Positions 54,384 through 64,000 of a stretch of 64,000 nucleotides of DNA are shown here, in pieces. Numbering within the stretch: position 1 is the stretch's first letter; every line of letters starts with the position of its first letter. The stretch spans positions 11,160,052 to 11,224,051 of the forward strand of contig NC_088776.1 of the NCBI RefSeq assembly GCF_954871325.1, given 5' to 3'. Both the position numbers and the translations under genes were made by a program. Source of the stretch: Gordionus sp. m RMFG-2023. Lineage: Eukaryota > Nematomorpha > Gordioida > Chordodea > Parachordodidae. The notes below the pieces were generated by a model. That model did no database searches. It saw nothing but the letters and a program-made list of their open reading frames with translations, and was not told the origin of the DNA.

Positions 54384-57300
54384 CTCTTTAGCTTTCACCT
54401 TTTCTGGTGGTAAGCTCCTTCAACATCTCTCTCCACTTTATGTTATTCGTACAATCTCTTTTATCTATTTTATACTTCTTTATATTGGCTCTAACTTTAT
54501 GGCCCCATTGAAGTTTTGGCCTTCCTCTTTTACGTTTGCCCATCACTTCCAATCTTTCAACTTTATTTCCTATGTAGTTCATAGGCCTTCTCATTGTGTG
54601 CCCATACCACCTAAGTCTGTTTACCATTAACTTAGTCTTAATGGGCACTACCTTTAAACTATTTAGTATTCTTGTACTGCGCACCTTATCCTTTCTTGTT
54701 ACCCCAGCAATCATCCTCAGCATTCTCATCTCCATAGTTTGTAGACTTCTCTCGTCTGATTCTTTGGTTGGCCATGTTTCCGAACTATATAGAATAGTTG
54801 GTTGTACTATGGAACTGTAAATTTTTTCCCTTTAATTTGTGTGGGATTCTTTTGTCAAATAGCACTCCAGATAAAGATCTCCACTTTAAATAAAATATAT
54901 ATATATATAATTAACTAAATCAGTCCTCTTTTTTCTTGCATAACAGGTAACTATCTCTTCTTCCACCTATCAAAATTTTTTTTTTCAAATTATATTCAAC
55001 ACTTTTTTTTCTCTTTAAATTCGTCTAAAGACCCAAAAAGTTATGTTCCATTTTTATAAACTAAAGTCTTTAATTTTTTCACCCATATTAATTCACTAAA
55101 TTTAGATCAGGGGCTTAGTTCTTTTCTTGGCATAATTTTATCAAATCTTTTTTTATTAACATTTTTATTTTACTGACAAAGTTAACTTTGATATTTTTGG
55201 GGGTTATGAGGCGTTTTCTAATCAGATTATATTATAACTTAAATATTTTATGTTATAATTTATGATTTAAAAATAATTTTGGAGGTAGCCGAGCATTCTG
55301 CTATAGTCCAACACCTAGCCAAATTTTAAAAGAAAAGAATTGAGGGTTTTGAGTTAAGTATTTTTGGTCTCAATTTTTTAAAATCCGACTTGATCAGACC
55401 CGTTTTGGGTATTATGAATATTTCAAAATACGGTGATCCTGTATATAACTTAAAATTTAGAGGAGGTTTAGGTTACCGTATTCCTACGCATATATTTAAA
55501 ATATTATACTTAAATCAACATTTATAATGATAAACCAGTAATTTCTTTATCAGGAGTTTTGTTGTTCAGGTTCAAATCTGTGCTATTTTTATTTTTTTTG
55601 AAGTTTATATAATACCTAAAAATATTAATATAATTAAAAATCATAATGCTTTAATGCACCTTTTACTCGGGAGTTAAATTTTAAAAACTAAATGTATTAC
55701 AATTAATTTATATTATAGGTTATATTAATTCAAAACGATTACTTATATTAATTAAGAAAAAATTCATATAAACAATGTTTGGGATAGGGGGAGTTTTATA
55801 TACAGTACATATATATAATTAGAATTTAGGGTTTCAGTGAAAGTATTAGAAATTACCCAGTTAAGAGTAAAGCATGGTCCCAATTGGTATGGGTATACCG
55901 TTTTTTTCTGAATTGATAGTTTGAAAAAGATTTTATTAAAGTTGCCGCGTCACTTATTTTATAAAATCCTACCTGGATTGCGTGGGGATATATTATTTAT
56001 GGGAAAAAAATTTAAAAATAATTAATAGGACTAACTGAAATCTTAGTATAATAATAATAATATTGATTAATGTAATTTTAAAACAAAAATTTATATAATT
56101 TTATATTTTTATGTTGTGTAAATAAATTTTAAAAATAATATCTCGTATTAATGTTGTTTAAACGTAAAACGCCGCCAGTCGCGACCCCGACCCAAAGTTG
56201 GGTCGTTTTTTGCGACTCCGACTCAAAGTTTGGGTCGTTTTTTACTCCGAATCAGAGTTTGGGTCGTTTATTCGACCTCGACCCGAGTTCAAGCCGAAAA
56301 AAACGACCTCGACCCAAAATATGGGTCGTTTATTTCTACTCCGACTCATAGTTTGGGTTGTTTTTTCGACTCAAATTCAAACATCGGGTCGTTTTTTACG
56401 ACTTCAAATTATTTGAATTTTTTTAAAGCAAATGATTAAAAATAGATATTGTAAAATGTTAAATTAAAATTTCAGTAAAGATGTACCATTATAGGAAATG
56501 GACAATTGTCATAATCGTTATTTTTGAACTTTTTTGAATTTTTTTAAGGCAAATGGATAAAAATAGATATTGTAAACATGTATTTTTGGTAGAAATCGTT
56601 TTTTTCGGCTTGGACTCGGTTCGGAGTCGAAAATATTTTGGGTCGAGATCATTTATTTCGGCTTGAACTAGGGTCGAGGTTGAAAAAACGACCCAAACTC
56701 TTAGTCGGAGTCGGAAAAAACGACCCAAAATTTGGATCAGCTCTGTTCGAGCCGACTCGGCTAAGCCGATTAACAACATTACTTTAATTAAAGATAGATT
56801 TTAGTTTTTCTTATTTTTGCCTATATTTATAATCCACTAAAATAATTAATTTGGATTTACTATATTTTTTCTAATATAAATAATTAAACTTTTAGAGAAA
56901 AGTTTACTTACAGAGCGTTGTTTTAATTCCTCATAGTAAACTAATTTAAAATTAAGTTTGATCTCCATCGTCATTTGATGATATAAGGCATTTATCTGAA
57001 TATGAAAATTGAAGATAATATGTAACTCAAATAATATTAATTTAGTTAAAATTATTCATCAATTTTATTACATCAGAAACTGTAATCCGAATTATAATAT
57101 AATTCAATTTATAATTTTTTTTAATCTTTGCTTTCAACAAGGCTACAAAAGTAACCTCTTCGATATATGTTTTTCCCTTAGCACTTTTTTCCATGTTCAC
57201 ACTTATGGTACAAAACAAAAAGGTTATTTTAAGCCCAAAAAAACGAAACCCTATTATTTGTTTTTCAAGACTTATATAAAATAATTATCGATATAAAAAA

Positions 57301-57745
57301 ATAAAGTTAACAAATTTTCTCTCTGATTTTCCCATTCCAAAGTTCTAGCTTATTTCAAAATTTACAAACATAGTAATTATATTTAGTCAAATCCATTGAA
57401 TATTCAAAGGTATATGAATTTCAAATTAACTGTTTTCTAGTTGTTAAAATGCATTTGCACTTTGACAGTTATACGTTAACAAAATTATAATTATTTAAGA
57501 AAAATAATCAATTTAGAAGAACTCCTAGCTAAATAACATTAAATGTATCCTTACACCCTTGATTAACGTATCCACATATATTTTGATCCCATCTTCCACA
57601 TCAAGACCTCTTAATTTTCTTATAGCCATCATCGGGTAGTCTACAAAAATTGCTATTTCCATCATGGGCTCTATGTCTATGGGTGGGGCTATATTATGGA
57701 CATTTATCGTATTCGACAAATTTTCCATGTATGGTAATTCATGAT
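50135..57745 (-). CDS. ADAM/ADAMTS-type reprolysin (M12B) zinc metalloprotease, partial
   Basis: Secreted or membrane protease that cuts extracellular proteins. Exons read on the minus strand: 57745-57555, 56995-56912, 53528-53420, 52796-52665, about 50461-50296, 50230-50135. Order: catalytic-domain start MMEIAIFVDYPMM, INALYHQM helix, GMCTNSGSVSLIEGWRGFAS, zinc site HEIGHSLGLKHDG (spliced), Met-turn SIMA, then WSTCSLHSF, LPGLLFNISQQC, and CKYLYCTY with PALEGSICGENK. The last two are the disintegrin-like and cysteine-rich parts of ADAMTS and tick salivary metalloproteases. Phases agree across most junctions; one catalytic exon (before GYGWLSG) and the ends were not found. A prodomain exon may lie near 60230-60330. 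Confidence 0.88.
50296..50461 (-). CDS. Metalloprotease exon: disintegrin-like start
   Basis: Encodes QHLCLYKTSPNRDILSL, then LYMLPGLLFNISQQCIESLG. The CL-x-x-x-P ... LPG-x-x-(Y/F)-x-x-x-x-QC spacing is typical of ADAMTS-like proteins. The acceptor at 50462-50463 keeps phase 2; another at 50466-50467 would not. Confidence 0.88.
50619..52554. mobile_element. Foldback element with long inverted arms and CGTCAATTCGGCG arrays
   Basis: The left arm (about 50619-51172) and right arm (about 51939-52554) are near-identical inverted copies. Both begin with 7-10 tandem units of (A)CGTCAATTCGGCGC and variants (50636-50745 and 52362-52531). Flanking AAATACCT occurs at 50611-50618 and 52555-52562, a possible 8 bp target duplication. 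The centre has no transposase. It lies in the metalloprotease intron between the Met-turn and disintegrin-like exons. Non-autonomous DNA element by structure; superfamily not assigned. Confidence 0.82.
51173..51655. repeat. Internal direct repeat of about 62 bp in the foldback centre
   Basis: TAGCAGGGCTTGCTAAACCATACA at about 51173 recurs at about 51598, followed in both by GTCAATTATGGCAGTTAATA. Only these two copies seen. Confidence 0.85.
52665..52796 (-). CDS. Metalloprotease exon: third zinc ligand and Met-turn
   Basis: Encodes LGLKHDGEGNHCYGQHSIMA then NSYSP and WSTCSLHSFNNIL. It supplies the third His/Asp of HExxHxxGxxHD and the Met-turn. 132 nt, phase 2 to 2. Confidence 0.92.
53420..53528 (-). 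CDS. Metalloprotease exon: HEIGH zinc-binding site
   Basis: Encodes GYGWLSGMCTNSGSVSLIEG then WRGFASVMYAAHEIGH. The G-x-(A/G)-x-x-(G/S)G-x-CT...SV motif and the HE-x-x-H with catalytic Glu are complete. 109 nt, phase 1 to 2. Confidence 0.93.
54366..54885 (-). mobile_element. 5'-truncated LINE with T-tract tail
   Basis: A minus-strand LINE 3' end: a T run at 54369-54382 (its A tail) and an imperfect target duplication TAAAATAAAATATATATAT (about 54347-54365) / TTTAAATAAAATATATATA (54886-54904). It lies in a metalloprotease intron and is a different family from the LINE at 3196-6569. Confidence 0.8.
54388..54835 (-). pseudogene. LINE RT C-terminal domain fragment
   Basis: Encodes MEMRMLRMIAGVTRKDK, NRLRWYGHTMRRP and GKRKRGRPKLQW, the post-RT domain common to many animal LINEs. 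An upstream VQPTILYSSETWPTKES piece is in the same frame; one frameshift lies near 54833. 5' truncated. Confidence 0.85.
54905..56149. other. Metalloprotease intron, nothing firm
   Basis: AT-rich. The missing catalytic exon should lie somewhere between 53529 and 56911 but could not be read. Confidence 0.4.
56150..56783. mobile_element. MITE-like element built of GGGTCGTTTTTT repeats
   Basis: TAATGTTGTT near 56149 and its complement near 56783 bound two inverted arms made of variants of CGACTCCGACTCAAAGTTTGGGTCGTTTTTT. The left arm has about seven units (56165-56400), the right arm about five in the opposite orientation (56590-56740). The many overlapping open frames are translations of the array. 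Confidence 0.65.
56912..56995 (-). CDS. Metalloprotease exon: VN-x-VN helix
   Basis: Encodes INALYHQMTMEIKLNFKLVY then YEELKQRS, matching the N-x-(L/V)-Y-x-x-M helix and the following beta strand. 84 nt, phase 0 to 0, donor GTAAGT. Confidence 0.8.
57555..57745 (-). CDS. Metalloprotease exon: start of catalytic domain
   Basis: Encodes HELPYMENLSN, NIAPPIDIEPMMEIAIFVDY and PMM, then EDGIKIYVDTLIKG. Reprolysin domains open with such an E-(I/L)-x-(I/V)-x-VD-x-x-M strand. 191 nt, phase 1 to 0, donor GTAAGG. Confidence 0.75.
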
Positions 57746-60180
57746 CTAAAGTTTTAACATAGTAATTTGATAAATGAATTTCTAATAAAATTCCCTTTAT
57801 TCATTTATTATTATAATAATTTAGATATCTCGTTATCTTTCACATAATTTTTTAAAAAATGAAACCATTTAAATATTCTATACTTTAAAAGAGGCCTTGA
57901 TAATCCAAAAATATTTTATTATACAAAATTAACATATATTTAAAAAATTATAGATGTAGAGATGAGAATAAGATAGAAAATATTAACTATAATACTATTT
58001 ACTATTTACAAACATATTCTAAAGTTTGAAAAAAAATTAATTAAAATAAATTATACCAATAAATGCCGATACCATCTAATTTATAATAAATTAACATCCA
58101 AAATATTTAACGCCATCTATTATTTTAATTTTTTGTAATAAAATAAAATCAATGACAAAAAAATTATAATTTTGTAAGCAATATTACTTCTTAAAGAATA
58201 TATTCTTTTTTATTAATTTTGCTTGTTATCAATGATTTTTTATAAAATAATATTTATGAAATGTTAATTGTGAATCTAAGTAAGGAATGAAAAAAAAACC
58301 TGTTTTCTTCTATTCCTTATGGGAAAAATAATCTACCAACATTTAATTTGCAAATTTTTCAGTTTTCTTAAATATAATCTATTCTCCCAGTATTTTGTTG
58401 TAAATATTTTATTATCACAATTATTATATCGCTCATTTTTTTTAGATGATCCGGAATTTTCAGATAGTAATAATATATAATATGTTAAGAATGTAAGCAA
58501 TACATACTTTTGATATTTTTAAGAAATTATTTTTAAAAAATTTGATTTTAAAAATGTTTAAAAAATTTTGTCAAAAATATTTAAGCTTGTTGTTTTTCCA
58601 ATTTTTCAGTTTTGTTAAAAATAAAATAAATTCCGTACATGATAAATTAATATTAATTTAAATAAAATTTAAAAAAAAATTAGCAATCATCTTGATGCAT
58701 ACATAAAGTGGGCAAATAATATATTCATATTTCTTCACTTAATAGATAAATCTGTATTTTTTACAATAAGCATATTAGTTAAACAAGAGGTCAGCATTAA
58801 GGGTCAAGATAAGAATATGGAAACATTGAAGAGGTGGTTTTTTAGGTTAGTTGTATTATTACCAAATTAAAAATTGAAGATGTTGAATTTAATCATCCCA
58901 ACTAGCATCATTATATAATTTTCTCGAATTCAAACTAATTTTAATTTGATATAAACATTCAAAAATAATCACCGGGAACCTTAAAAGATCTTCACATAAC
59001 AAAATTAATCTATTCAACGTCTATAATATTTATTCACAAATCCGTACTAATATATTTTATGTCCTTATTTACATGTTTATTTTTTATATTTGATCGATCT
59101 ATAAGACACATGATACTAATTAAATCTGTAAAATGGTAAAATGTTAACAAAAATATCTATATTTCTTATTAGGGTTAAATTAAAGATTGGGTTCCAAAGA
59201 AATCAAATTGTGCAAAATATTCGGGCTGGGCTGAAGTTTTGAATTTATTTTTAAAGCTTATAATAAGGCAAATTTATGTCGCTATCCTTCATAAAAAAAA
59301 TTATTACAGGCCGAAAATCCTTTTCAAACATTTGTTTATACCATTATTTTTAGTTAAACTATATCTTTCAGATATTTAATAGACAAAGATTGAAAAAACT
59401 TCATTAAATATGAATTCAAAAATAAAAGTAACTGTGTATATAGGTTGAGTCTAATGCAGATAAAATAATAAGTATAGAGCAACAACGGATCCAAATGCCC
59501 GCCATGTATGTTAACTAAGGAATTTAATTTCTTCACAAATCTTAATTTCTAAGTTGTATCGGAATTTAATTCTTTGAATTGATTATTCTATAATTATTTC
59601 CACATAGTATATAGGATTTCCGATTTCACTAGTATGTTAATTTTTACTCAGCACAGAATCTGGATAAATAAGTTTACCGAATGCTATTTTAATTTGCTAA
59701 TTTGATTCCAATTAGATTTTTAATAGGTTATGAGAAAAAAGGTTAACATATCATCCTTATTTAAAAAAAAGATATTCTTTGACGTATTGCACAAATTTCT
59801 ATAGTTTGATAAGAATAATGTTTAAAAGATATCATAATGAATTATTATCTTCCAGAAATTAAAGTCATAGCATTTTTAAATTATAATAAAAATGATTTTT
59901 GGAGTCAGTTTTTATTTAAACCATTATAACATAATACGATATTGACCTAATTCATTTTTCATTTTTTAAGATAGTTTTCAAAATTAAATTTTAATATTTT
60001 TTTAAAAAGATTTCTCCCTTTGCATTTATAATTAGTAAAAAAAACAAAAAGCAGACAATTATTTTAAAATTATATTTTATTCTAAAATTAATAATAATTA
60101 TTTTATTTTTTTCATTATAAACTAACTATAAGGAATTGTTAGTTTAATATGTGTGTAAAAAATTGAAAATATTTTTTTAG
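57746..60180. other. Probable metalloprotease intron
   Basis: Very AT-rich. A trace of a GGGCTGGGCTGAA motif near 59220 recalls the MITEs. No exon could be read. Confidence 0.4.
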
Positions 60181-60225
60181 CATAATTATGCAATTTGGTA
60201 ATCTTGGGTAAAAACCCTGTTTAAT

Positions 60226-60286
60226 TTTAGTGCCGTCAATTCTAAACTAATCATTATTTCTTTCTTATGTTCACTGACCTGTGTGA
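60226..60286 (-). CDS. Possible prodomain exon of the metalloprotease
   Basis: After a CACACAG acceptor the minus strand reads VSEHKKEIMISLELTALKLN before a possible CAG|GGTTTT donor. The alternating hydrophobic pattern resembles the prodomain strand that precedes reprolysin domains, but it is short and unproven. Confidence 0.2.
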
Positions 60287-61038
60287 TGGGTTCAAGGATT
60301 GTTTCTATTTTTTTTAAGCTACCACAAACTAAAGAATACATACAATTGAAAAAAAAAATTTTTACTACCATTAATATATAATTAGTTTGTTCATCCAAAA
60401 TATGAAGGTTATATATATACTTAATTTAACACAAATTCATAATTACGAATTATAAAAAAAAATATATTAAAAATTGTAATTAAATAAAGAAACAATTAAA
60501 CGGGAAAAAATTAACCAGTATAATTTTTATTTTCCATTTCCAAAATCTGGTAATTTATGAAATAACTCATCCATATATTGTATTTGTACATATAAAGCAT
60601 GTTCATTTTTTTATTTTAAAAGGCTTGCAGAGGTCAAAATTCTAATTTCTTCGTTTGGTATATAAAAATATTTATTTATTTTTTAAATTTAGTTATTTTG
60701 AATAATTTTGGCGGAAGAGGGGAAGTGGCCTAAATTATCATGTTTGATGACTGCCCACGCCCACCTCCCTTTAACCTTTTATCTATTTGACTAATATTTC
60801 TCAAATTTGGTCAAAATGTGTATATTTCTGATATGTATCTTACAAAAGTTAATATATTGAATAGAGCAATTCAATAAAAATAGTTTTTATAGTATCTCTT
60901 TCTAGAAAAATTCGGGAAAAATTACTGATATTTTATATAAATATTATCCTTAGGCATTTAGCATTATTCGCACAAATAATTGTAGTTTACATGTTTTATT
61001 TAATATACAAAGCATTTAATGATAATAGAGTGAGTATA

Positions 61039-61207
61039 GTCTGGTCAAGTATTGACTGGTCAATATTCATACAATCATATTGAAATAAAAAGTTTGCTTA
61101 AAACAACATATGGTGAAGATGCAAATGATGAACAAATTCAATTGGCAATTGATGATATAATCATTAATAAAAACTCTCCACTATCAGAATATTTCCATAT
61201 GGAATGA
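61039..61207 (+). other. Coding-like segment of unknown origin
   Basis: A plus-strand frame after a TATAG acceptor-like site reads TGQYSYNHIEIKSLLKTTYG then EDANDEQIQLAIDDIIINKN and SPLSEYFHME before TGA. Composition and codons look like protein rather than random AT-rich DNA. Family not recognised; it may belong to a transposon whose remains also lie at 61500-61660. Confidence 0.35.
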
Positions 61208-61499
61208 AATACAAATGGACTAATATTTACCAAACCCCAGGAGAAAATTTTAAAGTTTATAATACAAGCTAGCAAATAATTCATGGTGTTTAGCATAATT
61301 TTTTTTAATGTTATTAATTACATATTAGAGTATTAGACCTATTAATAATTATGTTAGAAGATTTTTTAATATAAATTATATATTAGAATTATCTGTTAGA
61401 ATCATAAATTCAATTATATAAATTTATATATATATTTTATTTTTAAAATCATTTATCAAGAGTATTTGTGCGTGATTTATCAAAATGTGTTAATTCCTG

Positions 61500-61660
61500 T
61501 ATCTAAAGAAGAATAATGATGAGTTATTTATATGCAAGAAGGAATATTCAAAGGGTAAGGAAGAGGAATAATGGGTTAAATACGTGCATTATGAAGAATG
61601 GGCCCATGCTAAATGGATCAACAATGATTGTTTTTTTGTTTGTATTTATGTAAATAAATA
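61500..61660 (+). pseudogene. Decayed cysteine/Trp-rich transposase tail
   Basis: One frame reads KNNDELFICKKEYSKGKEEE, stop, WVKYVHYEEWAHAKWINNDC then FFVCIYV. It recalls the PHD-like finger (C...YS...W-V-x-C-x-x-C-x-EWAH...C-x-x-C) at the end of many pogo-type transposases, with most cysteines lost. Tentative. Confidence 0.35.
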
Positions 61661-62819
61661 TATTATATTTTTCTCATTTATAAATTAATAAAATGGCTTG
61701 TCCAATTAAGTTTGTTAATATCATAAATTGTTAAATTGATGAATGTTTATATAAATTATTTAAATAAACATTTTAACTTTGTAGATTATTAAGATAGTAA
61801 ATTATAAAATCATTAAATAGATTTAAATTTTTATTGAAATTGCATTTTAACTTATATATAATTAAGATAATACTCTATAAAATATTTTCATATCTAGTAG
61901 ATGCGTCTGATGATAAATTGAGATCTGTATTAAATACTTAAAAAATGAAGAAATATTAATATAGGTTCTTATACAAGTATTTTATATTGTAATATTTCAT
62001 ATTTATAATAAAATTCTTAAATAATATATTATGGCCAGTTAACACATGGTCAGTCAAAACCTGGCATGTTCTCACTTAGCTCAAAAACTGTTATATAGAG
62101 CTTTGATTTAAATTTTATTTTAAAGATTAAGGATTGGACTACACATTGGTATTATAATAAATTTGTTTGATCAAACCTAATTCTTAATTACTTTTTTTGA
62201 AAGAGGAAAAATTATTTGCAAATTGTTTTAAAAGGAAATTCAAAATATGATGTCGTAAATAAATTAAACGCATTATTATATGATTTTCCAACATTCCAAC
62301 TGATTAATTGATATTTAATTTAAATACTTTTTAAAAAATTTCCCCGAATAAGCTTGGACTTTTAAAATTTTGGTTCTCTTCTTGTTATGTGAAGCAATTG
62401 GAATTAAAGAGAAAAAACGAATATTTATGAATGAGCCAATTATAAATAATTCACTGCCTATAAGGTGCATGCGATTATTGAATCAAAAGTCTTCATAAAA
62501 TTAAAAAGACTACCTTAAATATTTTGTGTTGTAGTCATTTAATAGTATAGTTAATGACCTATAAAAAGAAAGAAAATGGGATATTATTGTATAAAATAGT
62601 TAAACACTTGTGGATATGTTCTCATATATTTTTTTCAAAACACAAAAGCAAATTCAAAATTCCTAAACTTCTAGTTATAAAATTATTTGGGTTATTTACC
62701 TAAGTTTTTTATAACAAATATAATAAGCAAACATGTATTTAAGGTAAATATTTGAGAATATAATTTTTTTTAAGTTTGTCCTTTTTAATTTAAATTTTTT
62801 ACTATTTAGATTTCTCAAT
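61661..62819. other. Intergenic, nothing firm
   Basis: Very AT-rich. GGCCAGTTAACACATGGTCAG (62034) is the only notable word. Confidence 0.4.
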
Positions 62820-63391
62820 ATGATATCGAGAGCTTTTTTATATAGCATATTCGTAGGAGGCCTTGTATTCTTCGCTCTTGGGGATGATGCCTATATTGAC
62901 TATGAAATTATTATGACAGGTTAGTTTTTATTAACAAGAAACTTTGAATCAATTCAATTTACTAAGATTTATTGATAGACCAACATTTTGGTTGATTAGA
63001 GTATTCGTAACTATTAATCAAGATGTAATATTTTATTTATAGGTTTTAATATATTTGTTTAAAAAATTTTCCCATTATTCAATTACTTATTAATTCAATA
63101 GTTTCATTTTTATCAGTATAATAATATTTCAAAATGTTAATAATTATTTCAGGTAAAATTTTGTAAATTTAAATTTATAAGTTATTTTAAAATTTCCATT
63201 CTGTGAAAAGTATATAAATTATGCATATTAAATTGCTGACAAATGTTTTTACTTCATTATTGAACAAATCGATAAATTTTTCAGTTGACAGTTTATTTCG
63301 GGTCCGATATTTGGAGAGGGGGCGAGTAATTTTTTTCCATAAGCCATTAAAAATATATCTGAAAGCCAGGTTAAAAGACCCAGAAAAATAG
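62820..63391 (+). CDS. Candidate small secreted peptide, two exons
   Basis: Exon 1 (62820-62919) starts MISRAFLYSIFVGGLVFFAL, a textbook signal peptide with likely cleavage after ALG, then DDAYIDYEIIMT at a G|GTTAGT donor. Exon 2 (63285-63391), after a TTTTTCAG acceptor, continues in phase: VDSLFRVRYLERG, VIFFHKPLKIYLKARL, KDPEK, stop. The joined frame is 207 nt, 68 residues plus stop. Lysine/arginine-rich mature part, no cysteine. An acceptor-like site just before the ATG (62810) hints at a 5' untranslated exon. Family unknown; exon 2 could be chance. Confidence 0.4.
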
Positions 63392-64000
63392 CTCCCTCCC
63401 CCAATACTATGGGGCTGTATGAGTAGAGTAGAACTAGTGTGATGATTAACTATTTAGAATTGTTTATTTGTTTTTATGCTATAACTTGTTATATTTATAT
63501 TTTAATAGGGTAAGTCTAAGTGTTATTTTTATGCACATTTTGTTTACAAAATCATATAACAATAAAAGCGAGTATAATTATGTTAATTCTAGTAAAGTGA
63601 TTCAAAATTCTTAGCAATCTAGAAATCATAATTATTTTTTTCTCTAAAGGATGGGATTTTAAACTATTGGAATAATATTTTAACATTATTCTTTTAAATT
63701 AATATTCGTAGGAAATAATCGATTAATGAATATTATTGAATACACACTAATAATTATTCAAATAATACGAATTGCTATAACCGAATACTATTTAGAATAA
63801 ATGAAATATTTAATATTCTTTTTATTCGTAATCAATTTATATAGAATCGGTTGCACTCAAACGCACTAAAACGTGCTGTAGAATGAAAAAAGAGTCTATG
63901 TTTGGTATAAGAAATCTTGAAATCGGGTTACATGAAATGGTGAATACTAATGCCTCCTCTTATAATTTAATGGCGAAATTTATGCCCCCACTCTCGTCGA
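63392..64000. other. Right edge, nothing recognised
   Basis: AT-rich. ATTCG/CGAAT words near 63705-63835 recall the subterminal repeats of the inner hAT at 42253 but no ends are seen. Confidence 0.35.

Noticed and set aside
56151-56779. Overlapping open frames of 65-96 codons
   Set aside because: They only translate the GGGTCGTTTTTT array in different frames.

Overview
This is an AT-rich (roughly three quarters A+T by eye) eukaryotic, almost certainly invertebrate, nuclear window. Both recognisable host genes lie on the minus strand, have many short exons with standard GT/AG introns, and are bloated by transposons. The species cannot be named from the sequence.

Gene 1 is an unconventional myosin VI, read from 36385 down to 11018. 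Seventeen consecutive motor exons (36385 to 25769) join with every intron phase agreeing. They carry the N-terminal SH3-like start, the P-loop, switch I, the switch II/relay region, the SIRCIKPN-like loop and the converter. They end in the myosin VI-specific reverse-gear insert, so a minus-end-directed motor is predicted. Four tail exons and the terminal exon follow across introns of 0.5 to 5 kb. An IQ exon and at least one tail exon were not located.

The central observation is at the 3' end of this gene. A 3.1 kb non-LTR retrotransposon with a restriction-like-endonuclease signature (7792-10897) is flanked by two 314 bp direct copies (7478-7791 and 10898-11211, about 96.5 percent identical). 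Each copy holds the complete terminal coding exon of myosin VI, its splice acceptor, its stop and an AATAAA. The terminal exon has therefore been duplicated around a retroelement. The gene-proximal copy keeps the family-conserved residues better.

Gene 2 (about 57.7 to 50.1 kb, perhaps starting near 60.3 kb) is an ADAM/ADAMTS-type reprolysin metalloprotease. It has the zinc site HEIGHSLGLKHD, a Met-turn, an LPG...QC disintegrin-like exon and a PALEGxxCG cysteine-rich exon. A large foldback element (50619-52554), with arrays of CGTCAATTCGGCG at both ends, sits in one of its introns. On the plus strand at 62820-63391 two phase-matched segments could encode a 68-residue secreted peptide.

Mobile elements by region: 1-7306 has two hAT copies of one family in tandem, the second split by a full-length-looking LINE with a 16 bp target duplication. 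7.5-11.2 kb has the exon-duplicating LINE. 12340-15148 is a broken LTR-retrotransposon fossil inside a myosin intron. 18.9-24.6 kb has a MITE, tandem repeat units, and an hAT (22784-24472) with a perfect 8 bp target duplication. 28.5-31.6 kb has hAT MITEs and a decayed hAT. 36.5-41 kb has MITEs and a tRNA-like SINE head. 41.77-44.85 kb is a three-level nest: an hAT inside an hAT inside a Tc1/mariner-like transposase. 48.2-48.6 kb has a MITE, 54.4-54.9 kb a 5'-truncated LINE, and 56.15-56.78 kb a GGGTCGTTTTTT array.
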